Source of the DNA: UBA2357 sp041916775
Lineage (GTDB): Bacteria; Pseudomonadota; Gammaproteobacteria; Burkholderiales; Rhodocyclaceae
Reading direction: 5' to 3'
NCBI GenBank assembly: GCA_041916775.1
Contig: JAYRYZ010000001.1
Span: 496,001 to 560,000, forward strand
DNA: 64,000 bases
This document shows positions 35,515-43,853 of this stretch, one piece after another. How positions within the stretch are numbered: position 1 is the stretch's first letter; every line of letters starts with the position of its first letter. Made by a program: the position numbers and the translations under genes. The notes below the pieces were generated by a model, which did no database searches, had not been told where the DNA came from, and worked only from the letters and a program-made list of their open reading frames with translations.

Positions 35515-35536
35515 GATCCCGTTCTTTGCCGGGATC
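35515..35536. promoter_or_regulatory. inverted repeat in the acyl carrier protein leader
   Basis: GATCCCG (35515-35521) and CGGGATC (35530-35536) are perfect 7-base arms around an 8-base loop, just downstream of the predicted transcription start. It could be an operator or a leader hairpin. Confidence 0.5.
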
Positions 35537-35563
35537 ATAATTTTGCTCGGGGAGTGACATAAG

Positions 35564-35821
35564 TTGGATACGCAGGAAATTGGCAAGGAAGTGCTCGCAG
35601 TGATCGACGAGGTGCTCAGCCTCAATGGGCGTGGGCTCGCGATGTCCATGGAGACGCCCCTGCTCGGGGCGATCCCGGAGCTGGATTCGATGGCCGTGGT
35701 CGGCGTGATCAATCTGCTCGAGGAACGCTTCGGGATCGTGGTCGAGGACGACGAGATCGATGGCGCGACGTTCGAGTCGGTCGGCTCGCTCGTCGCATTC
35801 GTCAAAGAAAAGCTGGACTGA
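35564..35821 (+). CDS. acyl carrier protein, exosortase A-associated
   Basis: 85-aa acidic four-helix carrier protein. Ser42 in PELDSMAVV is the predicted phosphopantetheine attachment site, and the helix after it (VINLLEERFGIVVEDDEI) is typical. The start is TTG at 35564 with GGGGAG nine bases upstream. It heads an operon with hydrolases 2 and 1 and belongs to the same XrtA accessory set as the acyl-CoA ligase (47072) and PLP decarboxylase (43854). It should hold the acyl or amino-acyl intermediate of that pathway; the acyl group is unknown. Confidence 0.9.
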   Translation: MDTQEIGKEVLAVIDEVLSLNGRGLAMSMETPLLGAIPELDSMAVVGVINLLEERFGIVVEDDEIDGATFESVGSLVAFVKEKLD

Positions 35822-35825
35822 GCAA

Positions 35826-36656
35826 TTGGCTGTCGTCAGGCGTGCGACGTATCTGGGATCGGGGGAGGGGCGCCGCTTCGTGCTCACGACCGAGCCCGCG
35901 GATGGAGCGCTGCGCGGAGCGGTGGTCTTCGTCCCCCCGTTCGCGGAGGAGCTCAACAAATCCCGCCGCATGGTGGCGTTGACTGCTGAAGCGCTCGCCA
36001 TCGCCGGTTGGCGTGTGGTCCAGCCCGATCTCTATGGTTGCGGTGACAGCGCTGGCGATTTCCAGGATGCCAACTGGCGGCAGTGGTGCGAGGACGTCGA
36101 GACTGTCGTCACATGGCAACTGCAAGCTGGCGGGGTGGAGCGGGTGGTGCCCTGGTCGCTGCGGGCGGGCGCGCTAGTGCTCTCCGATTGGCTGGCGGCC
36201 TCCGGGCGCTGCCTGCCGTGCCTGATGTGGCAGCCAATGCCGAGCGGAAAGCAATGCCTGTCGCAGTTCCTGCGCCTGCGCACGGCCGCGGAGATGGTGC
36301 GTTCGACTGGCGACACAGCGGCGTCGGGCAATGTTCGACAGGCGCTCGCCGAGGTGGGGGTCGTCGAGGTGGGCGGCTATTGCCTGGGTAACGCACTGGC
36401 GAGCGGGCTGGAGTCGTCTGCTGTGCGGCTGGAGCCCTCTGCCTGCCCGGCTGTCCGCATCGTCGAGGTGGTGGCACCGGGGCGTACGGAGTTGTCGCCT
36501 GCGGTCAGGGGCATGGTCGATCGCGCCGTCGCCGGTGGTTGCGACGCGGTGGCGCGGTTCATTGAAGGTCCGTCGTTCTGGCAGACGCAGGAGATCGAGA
36601 CCGTGCCCGGGCTCACGTCCCTGACCGTCGATCTGATCGAGGAGTTGGCCGGATGA
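35826..36656 (+). CDS. exosortase A-associated hydrolase 2 (TIGR03101-like)
   Basis: 276-aa alpha/beta-hydrolase fold protein: GAVVFVPPFAEELNKSRRM (oxyanion region), WRVVQPDLYGCGDSAGDF and the C-terminal GTAs in PGLTSLTVDLIEEL. The expected nucleophile elbow reads PWSLRAGAL, with no G-x-S-x-G, so catalysis is doubtful or uses another residue. It starts at TTG 35826, five bases after the carrier protein stop, and overlaps hydrolase 1 by ATGA. In these loci hydrolases 1 and 2 always accompany the carrier protein; release or editing of an acyl group is an inference. Confidence 0.87.
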   Translation: MAVVRRATYLGSGEGRRFVLTTEPADGALRGAVVFVPPFAEELNKSRRMVALTAEALAIAGWRVVQPDLYGCGDSAGDFQDANWRQWCEDVETVVTWQLQAGGVERVVPWSLRAGALVLSDWLAASGRCLPCLMWQPMPSGKQCLSQFLRLRTAAEMVRSTGDTAASGNVRQALAEVGVVEVGGYCLGNALASGLESSAVRLEPSACPAVRIVEVVAPGRTELSPAVRGMVDRAVAGGCDAVARFIEGPSFWQTQEIETVPGLTSLTVDLIEELAG

Positions 36657-37495
36657 CGCCACCGTTCGAAGAGTGTGCGGTCGATTTCACCTGCGCGGGC
36701 GACACCCTGATCGGAGTGCTCGCGATGCCGTGCGGGGAGCCTCCGCGCGGTGGTGTCGTCATCGTCGTGGGCGGGCCGCAGTACCGGGTGGGCAGCCACC
36801 GCCAGTTCGTCCTGCTGGCGCGCGCGCTCGCCGCGGCGGGATACGCGGTACTGCGTTTCGATTACCGCGGCATGGGGGATGCCCTCGGCGAGCAGCGGCC
36901 TTTCGACGACGTCAATGAGGATATCCGGGCTGCGGTCGATGCGTTGCTGGCCGCTGCGCCTTCGGTCGGGAGCGTGGCGCTGTGGGGCTTGTGCGACGGC
37001 GCCAGCGCCGCATGCCTTTATGAACCGGGCGATGAACGGGTATCTGCGCTGATCCTGGCCAACCCATGGGTGCGCACGCAAACCGGTGAGGCGAGGACGC
37101 GCTTGCGCCACTATTACTTGCGGCGGCTGATCGATCCCGCCTTCTGGCGCAAGCTGTTGCGCGGCGGTGTGCGCCTTGGCGATTCGGCCCGTGACCTGAA
37201 GCGGACTGCAGGGGCACTCAAGGCGGTGCCTCAGCGCGATGTGGGCCTGCCAGCGGCAATGGCGCAAGGGCTGGAGGGCTCGGGAAGGCGCTTCGTCATC
37301 CTGCTGAGCGAGCAGGACTATGTGGCGCGGGAGTTCGAGGACGCTTGCACCCGCTTCCCGGAATGGCGTAGCTTGATGGCGTCTCCTGCCTGCATGGGGT
37401 CGCCGCGTATCGACGGCGATCACACGTTCTCGCAGACCGCGGCGCGCCTGCAGGTGGAAGCAGAGACCGTACGCGCACTCGGGCAGTGTTTCTAG
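36653..37495 (+). CDS. exosortase A-associated hydrolase 1 (TIGR03100-like)
   Basis: 280-aa alpha/beta hydrolase: GVVIVVGGPQYRVGSHRQFVLLA (N-terminal HG-like loop), RFDYRGMGDA, the nucleophile elbow ALWGLCDGASA, in which Cys takes the usual Ser position, and a late Asp/His pair (IDGDHTFSQTA). The Cys nucleophile suggests thioesterase or acyl transfer chemistry. It overlaps hydrolase 2 by four bases and precedes the TPR gene by 20 bases. Confidence 0.9.
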   Translation: MTPPFEECAVDFTCAGDTLIGVLAMPCGEPPRGGVVIVVGGPQYRVGSHRQFVLLARALAAAGYAVLRFDYRGMGDALGEQRPFDDVNEDIRAAVDALLAAAPSVGSVALWGLCDGASAACLYEPGDERVSALILANPWVRTQTGEARTRLRHYYLRRLIDPAFWRKLLRGGVRLGDSARDLKRTAGALKAVPQRDVGLPAAMAQGLEGSGRRFVILLSEQDYVAREFEDACTRFPEWRSLMASPACMGSPRIDGDHTFSQTAARLQVEAETVRALGQCF

Positions 37496-37515
37496 ACAGA
37501 CAGCGTGGAGGCGGC

Positions 37516-38157
37516 ATGAAGAGCACGGTTGATGTGGTTCGGTCCTTCGGGCTGGGGCTGTTGGCCTTTGGTGTGGCGGCGGTTGCGGGCGCACAGGGGA
37601 ACCCGGCCTGTGGTTCATTGACCGCGGGCTATGGCCCCTATGACTATCGGTCGCAAAAGGACAAACTCGAAGTCGTCGAGCGCTTTCACTTCAATGCCGA
37701 GGTGGAATCGCTGCAGCGGGGGATGTCGACCAGCAAAATCGGTGGTGACTTGTCGTATGTGCTCAGGGCCTTCCCGAATCACCATCGCGCGCTGATGTCC
37801 ATGGTGAAGCTTGCAGCCAAGGAGCGTAAGGCCACCCCCGCGGGATCGACCTATTCGGTGGAGTGCTGGTTCGATCGCGCGAACCGTTTCGCACCCGACG
37901 ACGGCATGGTCAAGGTCCTCAACGGCCTCTATCTCCTCAACATCGGTCAGAATCAGGAGGCCGTGACCAAGCTCGAGGAGGGCGCGCGGCTCGCAGGCGA
38001 CAACGCGAACGTGCACTACAACCTTGGCCTCGCGTACATGCGGGTGAAGCGCCATGACAAGGCACTGGAAAGCGCCCATCGTGCCTATGCGATGGGCTTT
38101 CCGCTGCCCGGCTTGCGCGAGCAGCTCAGGCGCGCCGGAGCGTGGCGCGAGCCCTAG
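37516..38157 (+). CDS. exported TPR protein
   Basis: 213-aa protein with a signal peptide (SFGLGLLAFGVAAVAGA|QG). The mature part begins CGSLTAGYGPYDYRS and holds two or three tetratricopeptide repeats (LNGLYLLNIGQNQEAVTKLEEGARL, VHYNLGLAYMRVKRHDKALESAHRAYAMG). GGAGG lies four bases before the ATG at 37516, favouring this start over 37486. It closes the carrier protein operon and probably scaffolds periplasmic partners. It converges with the gene at 38195; the 37-base gap holds no obvious terminator. Confidence 0.85.
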   Translation: MKSTVDVVRSFGLGLLAFGVAAVAGAQGNPACGSLTAGYGPYDYRSQKDKLEVVERFHFNAEVESLQRGMSTSKIGGDLSYVLRAFPNHHRALMSMVKLAAKERKATPAGSTYSVECWFDRANRFAPDDGMVKVLNGLYLLNIGQNQEAVTKLEEGARLAGDNANVHYNLGLAYMRVKRHDKALESAHRAYAMGFPLPGLREQLRRAGAWREP

Positions 38158-38194
38158 AAGGCAGCCCCAAGCCCCGAGGGCCCAGACGCTCCGC

Positions 38195-39982
38195 CTAAGT
38201 GGTGCGCGGGCCGATGTAGCGACGTGCGACCACGACGTGGTTCATGCGGAAGTGCATGTCGATTTCCGAGGCCTGCTTGCCGCCGTAGTACCAATTGATC
38301 CAGGGGCCTTGCACGCCCATCTCGGGGTGGCGACGCCATCGGATGTCGGTGATCTCCGACACGAGCACGCCATCCAGCCATGTGCGCAGCACGCCATCGG
38401 CCACCGCCTCGCCATTGCCCAGCCCGTCGAAGGGGCCGACGATGCTGTTCATGCGGATCTGCTGCTCGATGCAATGCCAGCGGCCGCGCCGGATCACTGC
38501 ATTGCCGAGGCGGAAGACCTGACCATAGCCGGTGGGCTGATCGAGGTTGTAGACATAGCTCTCGACCGGCCGCATGTCATCGTAAGGGTTGCCATCGCCG
38601 GCACCGAGCCCGGCCTCCATGCGGATGCTGTGGCCCTGGTACTCCCAGCGGTCCTCGCGTTGAGAGCCACCGTTCTTCCTGGCAGGAGCGAAGATCTTGA
38701 GGCCGGTGCCACGTGCGCCGCCGTTGCCCGTCGTCGATTGCCAGTACCCACCTTGCGCGTCGTTCCACCAGCCCATGCGCAGGTCCCAGCCGATCGCCAT
38801 CTTGTTGGCGTCGCGGGTCGAGCGCCAATCGTCCTCGAGAAAGAAATAGAGTCGGCAGAACATCTCGTTCTCGACGACCGCAGGCGGGCGCAGCGGATCA
38901 GCCGGATTTGCGCGCATGGTCTCGACCTTGCCGCTGAACGCGCCACGGCCGGAGGGGGTGAAGGCGCCGCGGAACATGATCGAGCCAGGGAAGTCCGGAT
39001 CGGGCAGCTGCTGGTTGGGTGAGTTCTCGGAGAGACTCAGCGAGTCGAAGAGCACGCCCTCGCGCAGATCGGAAAAGTCGCCTGCGCGGATCACATCGGG
39101 ATGGTTGCGCAGCGCCGCCTCGCTCATCTCGGCTGCCAGACCGCGCCGGGGGGCGGCGCCTTCACTGCCGAGTTGGAAGGCCGGTGGGTCACATTCGAAC
39201 ACCATCAGGGTGGGCGTTCCGCTGCGTGCGGTGCAGTAAAGCCGCACGGACGCGGAGACGATGTCGTCCGGCAGTGCGGCGACATCGAACTGCAGGATGT
39301 TGGTCTGGTTGCTGCTGGTGCGCGCCTGCTCGCGCGTATCCAGCCCGCGTGCGGCCGAAGGCGAGAAGCCGGCGAAGGCCTCGCAGGGCAGGCTGAGTTC
39401 GGCGCCGCCTGCGCGTTTCGCGACGAGCACGGGCGGGAAGGCCGAGGTGCGTCCGCTCCAGCTGATGGAGGGGCTGCTCGAACCTGCGATGCGCAGCATG
39501 AAGCCCCGATTCAGCCCGGAACGCCGCCATTTCAGTACCAGCGTGCTGGCGTCGAAGGTGACCCACTCAGCGCTGCGCTCGACGGGGATGCTGGCATAGG
39601 CGTGGTCGCCCTGCGGCTGGCCGGAAGCGTCGAGCCAGTCCCCGGTGTTGGGGTTGCGCCAACGCAGTTGCAGGTGTCGGCTCCAGAAATCCCGGCTCGG
39701 GCCGCTGCCGGCATCCCAGGTGCGGAATTGTCTGACGCTACCGCCGGGGGCTGGCGCAGGCGTTGGCGTGGGGCCGGGCTGGGGGGTCGGATCCGGCGCC
39801 GTGCCCCCGTCATTGCCGCCACCGCCATCACTACCACCTCCACCTCCGCCGCCGCAGGCGCTCAGGGCGAGGAGCGAGAGCGCCTTGAGCGCGATCCTCC
39901 GCGAGACGAGGACCGCCTGCGCTCCAGTGCGCGATACATCTTCCTCGTAGGTTTCGGGTGGGGTGTTTCCTGGACCTTGCAT
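38195..39982 (-). CDS. lipoprotein with DNRLRE-like and PL14-like domains
   Basis: 595-aa predicted lipoprotein: hydrophobic stretch and lipobox LSAC, then a long Gly- and Pro-rich linker (poly-Gly, Asn/Asp/Pro). A DNRLRE-like segment (ILQFDVAALPDDIVSASVRLY) follows, and the C-terminal half (LYFFLEDDWRS, RWEYQGHSIRMEAGL, GRWHCIEQQIRMN, LRTWLDGVLVSEITDIRWRRH) ends in VVVARRYIGP, as in the protein at 24766. The family resemblance is to PL14-type lyases. The two proteins are paralogues, this one held in the membrane by the lipid. The ATG at 39982 was preferred to the upstream frame, which overlaps the next gene. Confidence 0.78.
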   Translation of the reverse strand: MQGPGNTPPETYEEDVSRTGAQAVLVSRRIALKALSLLALSACGGGGGGGSDGGGGNDGGTAPDPTPQPGPTPTPAPAPGGSVRQFRTWDAGSGPSRDFWSRHLQLRWRNPNTGDWLDASGQPQGDHAYASIPVERSAEWVTFDASTLVLKWRRSGLNRGFMLRIAGSSSPSISWSGRTSAFPPVLVAKRAGGAELSLPCEAFAGFSPSAARGLDTREQARTSSNQTNILQFDVAALPDDIVSASVRLYCTARSGTPTLMVFECDPPAFQLGSEGAAPRRGLAAEMSEAALRNHPDVIRAGDFSDLREGVLFDSLSLSENSPNQQLPDPDFPGSIMFRGAFTPSGRGAFSGKVETMRANPADPLRPPAVVENEMFCRLYFFLEDDWRSTRDANKMAIGWDLRMGWWNDAQGGYWQSTTGNGGARGTGLKIFAPARKNGGSQREDRWEYQGHSIRMEAGLGAGDGNPYDDMRPVESYVYNLDQPTGYGQVFRLGNAVIRRGRWHCIEQQIRMNSIVGPFDGLGNGEAVADGVLRTWLDGVLVSEITDIRWRRHPEMGVQGPWINWYYGGKQASEIDMHFRMNHVVVARRYIGPRTT

Positions 39983-40058
39983 GGTGGCGCTCTCATGTAA
40001 TGGCAGGAATATAGCGCATGTCCCGGTCGGATACGCCCGCCTTACATGTTGTAGCGCG

Positions 40059-41351
40059 CTATCGTTGCGCCAGCGTTTGCTCGAGTGCCTTGACCCTGTC
40101 CCAGCGCCTGGAGGCGGTTGTACTGACTCTGCCGGCGGACCGCAGCGTGCTGTGGATGATCTCGACGGTGCGTGCCGGATCGGCGAGGAAGGTCTCCTGC
40201 AATCTCTTGCTGGCATGTGATCGCGAACCGGGCGCGCGCGCGAGATCGTCGAACACTACCGGTAGCTCCGACAGATCACCGAAAACCCAGGATGCGTCAC
40301 GATAGAGCTGGTCCGTCATCGCCGATTCGCAGACGAAAGAGGGGTTGCGATACAGCACCGCGGGGCGGCCGAGCATCGCAAACTCGACCCGTATCGAGCT
40401 GTGGTCGCATATGAGCAGGTCGGACGCCGCCAGCAACTCCACCGGCATGCCGGTGGCAACGAGACGTACACGCGGGTTGTGGCGGCACAGTGCCTCGAGC
40501 GCACACCTGAACGCGTGGGGATCGAAGGTGTTGCTTGCCGACGCCCACAGCTTCGGATGCGCCGTCACGAGGATGTTGAGGTCCTCGTCCCGGTGCGCGA
40601 GCCACTCGATGAGGTTCAGGCCGAGGTCCTTCAGCAGGGACATCTCGGTCCAGTGCGACGATACGAGAACGGTTCGGCGCGCCGGATCCAAGCCGATCGC
40701 CTCAAGCAGTTCGGCGCGCCGCTCCGCCAGTCGGGGGAGCTCTGCGAGCTTGGCGACGCCGCTGACGAAATAGGCCTTGTCCGGTGCGTGGCGGAACTGC
40801 GGGTGGCGCTCGCCCAACAGGGCGAGGTGCGCGTGACCCGGCACGAAGGCCATCGCAATGTTCGGGGCGGTCAGAATGCGCAGTGCCCAGATGTCGCGGT
40901 CGGGCTGGTATCCGATGTTGCCGATGCAGCTGCCATGTTCGATGCTCACGCCGAGCGCATTCCAGAGCGGCCAGAACTCGAGTGTGTCGGTCGTGATGAT
41001 GTAATGCCACGGTGTGATGCGGGCACGAAGGGCACCGACCTTGTGGCGGTCGAGCAGGTCGGCATACGCAGGTTGGTACGAGCTGACGTCGTCGTCTTGC
41101 ACGAAGGTCGCGACACTGAACGCGTCGTCGCGCGCCAGTGCCTGAAGCAACGGCGCCTGATTCGCAAAGCCGATCTCGTTGGTGACGAGAAACAGCACGC
41201 GGATCGAGCCGACGCGGTCGGAGATCGCGCTGACCAGTCGCTTGATGCCGCGCTTGAGCGTGTGCCCTGAGCTGACGCCGCGTACGGCAGGGGACGGGAG
41301 CGGTTGTCGATGGGGCATGCGCGCACGACCGGATCCGGAGGCAATGGCCAT
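40059..41351 (-). CDS. CDP-glycerol-type / GT-B glycosyltransferase-like protein
   Basis: 430-aa protein resembling the poly(glycerophosphate) transferase / GT-B group: IRVLFLVTNEIGFANQAPLLQAL near the N-terminus, then VLVSSHWTEMSLLKDLGLNL, LNILVTAHPKLWA and LLAASDLLICDHSSIRVEFAMLGRPAVLY, the usual H-P and S-D-SS donor block. It may transfer a phosphate-linked or sugar group to the EPS. ATG at 41351 follows the upstream gene's stop by four bases; ATG at 41318 is also possible. It lies directly after the GT2 gene in the same direction. Confidence 0.7.
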   Translation of the reverse strand: MAIASGSGRARMPHRQPLPSPAVRGVSSGHTLKRGIKRLVSAISDRVGSIRVLFLVTNEIGFANQAPLLQALARDDAFSVATFVQDDDVSSYQPAYADLLDRHKVGALRARITPWHYIITTDTLEFWPLWNALGVSIEHGSCIGNIGYQPDRDIWALRILTAPNIAMAFVPGHAHLALLGERHPQFRHAPDKAYFVSGVAKLAELPRLAERRAELLEAIGLDPARRTVLVSSHWTEMSLLKDLGLNLIEWLAHRDEDLNILVTAHPKLWASASNTFDPHAFRCALEALCRHNPRVRLVATGMPVELLAASDLLICDHSSIRVEFAMLGRPAVLYRNPSFVCESAMTDQLYRDASWVFGDLSELPVVFDDLARAPGSRSHASKRLQETFLADPARTVEIIHSTLRSAGRVSTTASRRWDRVKALEQTLAQR

Positions 41352-41355
41352 GGCG

Positions 41356-42261
41356 CTAACCCTGCCTGAGGCGCCACCAGGCGCTGCGCGCGAGCAACAT
41401 CGGGCGCAGGTGCCTGAGTCCGGTGCGCGCCGTCTCGGCTGCAAGGCGGAAGTGCTGCCCCTTGAGCAGATTGAACGCGAGCTCTACCGACTCCTCGTTG
41501 ATCCGGGCGAGGAACGCGTCGCGTTGCGCGGGAGTGGTGACGTGCTGCGCGACATGTCTGGCGGCGGCACGCAGCGCGAAGGCGCGTTGCCTGACCGGTC
41601 CATGCAGGCGGCTCAATCCGCCTTCGGATTCGGCATAGTGCAAGGTGACCCTGGATACGTGCACGAACGGCGCCAGCGCTGCGGCCTGCAACTGGAGCAC
41701 GTAGTCATTGGCCGCACGGTACTCCGGCGCCACATTGGCCGCCTGCAACGCGACCTCGCGCCTCAGGGCGATGTTCATTGCCATCGCCAGCGGCCACGAC
41801 TGGCGCAGCATCTGCGCGAGCGGATCGGCCAGGCGGGTCATCCGGCCATCCAGCGGAATATTCCGCAGGCGCGCGAACGACCCGAGTGCGCGATGGGGCG
41901 AGCGGGTCTCGGCGAACGACACGCCGCAGTCAGGAAAGCGCTCCAGCGCCTCGACATGCAGCGCGATGCGGTCGGGTTCGGGGACGTCGCCGGTGTCGTT
42001 GAACATGACGATGTCGGCGGTGCTCACGGTGACACCACGAAACCGCGCCGCCGCGGCGCCTGCGTTGGACTGCCTGACGACCCTGACGGGCGGGGCGTCC
42101 GGGAAGCGGAAATGTTCGGCCCCGTCGGAGCCGTCGTCGACGATGATGATTTCTGCCGGCGGATGCGACTGGGCCATGAGGCGAGCCACGGTGTCGTGAA
42201 GACGCGGCAGTTCGTTGTAGCAGGGAATGATGACGGCGACGGAGGCGGGCTTCTTCAGCAT
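41356..42261 (-). CDS. glycosyltransferase family 2
   Basis: 301-aa GT-A enzyme: VAVIIPCYNELPRLHDTVARLMAQSHPPAEIIIVDDGSDG, QSNAGAAAARFRGV and the DxD equivalent FNDTGDVPEPDR in place of the usual D-A-D. The acceptor-side motif AANDYVLQL is present. It is followed, four bases after its stop, by the gene at 40059. A possible -10 box (TAGAAT, minus strand, 42368-42373) lies about 105 bases upstream of the ATG. Confidence 0.88.
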   Translation of the reverse strand: MLKKPASVAVIIPCYNELPRLHDTVARLMAQSHPPAEIIIVDDGSDGAEHFRFPDAPPVRVVRQSNAGAAAARFRGVTVSTADIVMFNDTGDVPEPDRIALHVEALERFPDCGVSFAETRSPHRALGSFARLRNIPLDGRMTRLADPLAQMLRQSWPLAMAMNIALRREVALQAANVAPEYRAANDYVLQLQAAALAPFVHVSRVTLHYAESEGGLSRLHGPVRQRAFALRAAARHVAQHVTTPAQRDAFLARINEESVELAFNLLKGQHFRLAAETARTGLRHLRPMLLARSAWWRLRQG

Positions 42262-42620
42262 GTTTGCATGGTGGATTGCAGACCTACGGTGGGCAGACGG
42301 CGTCGCTCGGGCTGCTCGTGTCGGGTCGTGGCTTTGACATCATCTCAGGGTGTGCTCCATGAGCTGGATTCTAGCGCTCTTGTTACATTGGCATTGCAGG
42401 CGAATCGGTGCACGCGAGGACAAATTCCTCATTGCTCATGCTTTTCGCGTCTTGCGGGCGGTTGGCGAAGTTGCGCGATATCAAAGCATCATGAATCCGA
42501 TTCGCGAAATGCCGCGCGACATGCACCGCGTTCTACGGCTTTGCAAAGCTTTGCAAAGCTTCATGCCGAATCGAGGTGGAGTGCGGGTGCGCGGGAGAGG
42601 TCGGGCGATATGATCAGGCC
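42262..42620. other. intergenic region between divergent glycosyltransferase genes
   Basis: This 359-base stretch is the longest gap in the window. It has a possible minus-strand -10 (TAGAAT, 42368-42373), TTGACA on + at about 42334, and tandem palindromes at 42539-42558. No gene is supported in it. Confidence 0.6.
42539..42558. promoter_or_regulatory. tandem palindromes CTTTGCAAAG, probable operator
   Basis: Two perfect 10-base palindromes CTTTGCAAAG follow each other without spacing, in the intergenic region 63 bases ahead of the ATG of the gene at 42621. The arrangement is that of a binding site for a dimeric or multimeric regulator. No other copy was found in the window by eye. Confidence 0.5.
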
Positions 42621-43808
42621 ATGGCTCTGGCATCTCGCGACCGGCGCTTCGCACCCCCTGCGTCCGGCACATCCTCGACAACGAAACCGCGACGGTATTG
42701 CGCCACAGTGCGGCGCCATGACGATACGGTGCTTGAGGTCGTGCTCCTGCCGGATTGGAGCCGCAACAATCCGTACCAGCAACTCCTGTCCCGGGCGCTG
42801 TCGGCGCGGGGGATACGTGTCTCGCTGCGGCATTTTCCCGAGGGCTTTTTCGCCTTGAATCGCATCCTCAGTGCCGGGGTCGCACCAGACGTCCTTCATC
42901 TTCATTGGGTGAATGAACTGATCAGGCCGGTGTGTGCCAGCTCGAGTCCCTTCCGGCGCATGTTGAAGCGCCTGCTGTTGGTGCTGGATGTCTGGCTGGT
43001 GCGGGTGCGTGGCGTGTCGGTGGTATGGACGATCCACAATCTCGTCGCGCACGAGAGCCCGGATGGGGAAGCCGAGATCATTGTGCGACGGGCGTTGGCG
43101 AGGGCGTGTTCGTTCGTCATCGTGCATAGCCAGAGTGCGCTGGAGCGTGTGGAATCGAGCTATAGGCTTCAACTCGCCGCAAAGTCGATGGTGATACCGC
43201 ACGGCAACTACAACGGATGCTATCCGGCCAACCCTGCGCGTACGAGCGCATTGCGCGAGCATTGCAGGATCGATGCAGAATCGCTCGTGGTTCTGTACTT
43301 TGGCGCGATCAGGCCCTACAAGGGGGTTTGCCGGTTTCTTGACACATTGGCCAGCGTCGATAGGTCTGATCTGCGCTTGATCGTCGCCGGTAAGCCGAAC
43401 AGTAGCGCGCTTGCCGAGGCGATCCGCAGCAGGGCGGCCAGGGATGTCAGGGTCTCGTTGCTTCTCGACCACGTACCTGCTGAGGATGTTTCGTCATTCT
43501 TCGCGCTTGCGGACATTGTCGCCATTCCATTCGAGAACACCCTGACGTCCGGCTCCGTGATCCTCTCGCTGACGATGGGGCGTCCATTGCTGCTTCCGGA
43601 GGATGCGAGGGTGCTGGATGCGGTGAACGACGACTGCGCCGTCTTCTACGATACGCCCGAGGCGCTGGAGCACGCGTTGCGCAGTCTGGACAAGACCTCC
43701 CTGGCACGCATGAGAGCCGAGGCGACGCGACTGGCTGCTGAACGAAGCTGGGACAATGTTGCGCGCAGGACGGAGGTGGCTTACCGGGGCGAGGTTGCTG
43801 ATGCGTGA
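42621..43808 (+). CDS. glycosyltransferase (GT-B, family 4-like)
   Basis: 395-aa enzyme. LEVVLLPDWSRNNPYQQLLSRALSARGI and DVLHLHWVNELIRPV open the N-terminal domain. The donor domain shows VVLYFGAIRPYKGVCRFLDTL, LIVAGKP and the acidic PFENTLTSGSVILSLTMGRPLLLPE. This resembles GT4-type enzymes of EPS loci that carry a HWVNE motif. The start is uncertain: ATG at 42621 has only a weak upstream AGG, while GTG at 42708 or 42729 lies closer to the conserved domain. It runs opposite to the genes on both sides. Confidence 0.82.
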   Translation: MALASRDRRFAPPASGTSSTTKPRRYCATVRRHDDTVLEVVLLPDWSRNNPYQQLLSRALSARGIRVSLRHFPEGFFALNRILSAGVAPDVLHLHWVNELIRPVCASSSPFRRMLKRLLLVLDVWLVRVRGVSVVWTIHNLVAHESPDGEAEIIVRRALARACSFVIVHSQSALERVESSYRLQLAAKSMVIPHGNYNGCYPANPARTSALREHCRIDAESLVVLYFGAIRPYKGVCRFLDTLASVDRSDLRLIVAGKPNSSALAEAIRSRAARDVRVSLLLDHVPAEDVSSFFALADIVAIPFENTLTSGSVILSLTMGRPLLLPEDARVLDAVNDDCAVFYDTPEALEHALRSLDKTSLARMRAEATRLAAERSWDNVARRTEVAYRGEVADA

Positions 43809-43853
43809 GGACTTGCGTTCATCGCCAAGGCTCGCGTGGCCGGCTGACAGGTC

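Noticed and set aside
35532..35546. Sigma-54-like GG...GC pair before the acyl carrier protein gene
   Set aside because: The spacing between GG and GC is 11 bases and not 10, and the flanks do not match TGGCAC/TTGC.
38158..38194. Terminator between the convergent TPR and lipoprotein genes
   Set aside because: No stem of useful length with a T-run could be found on either strand.
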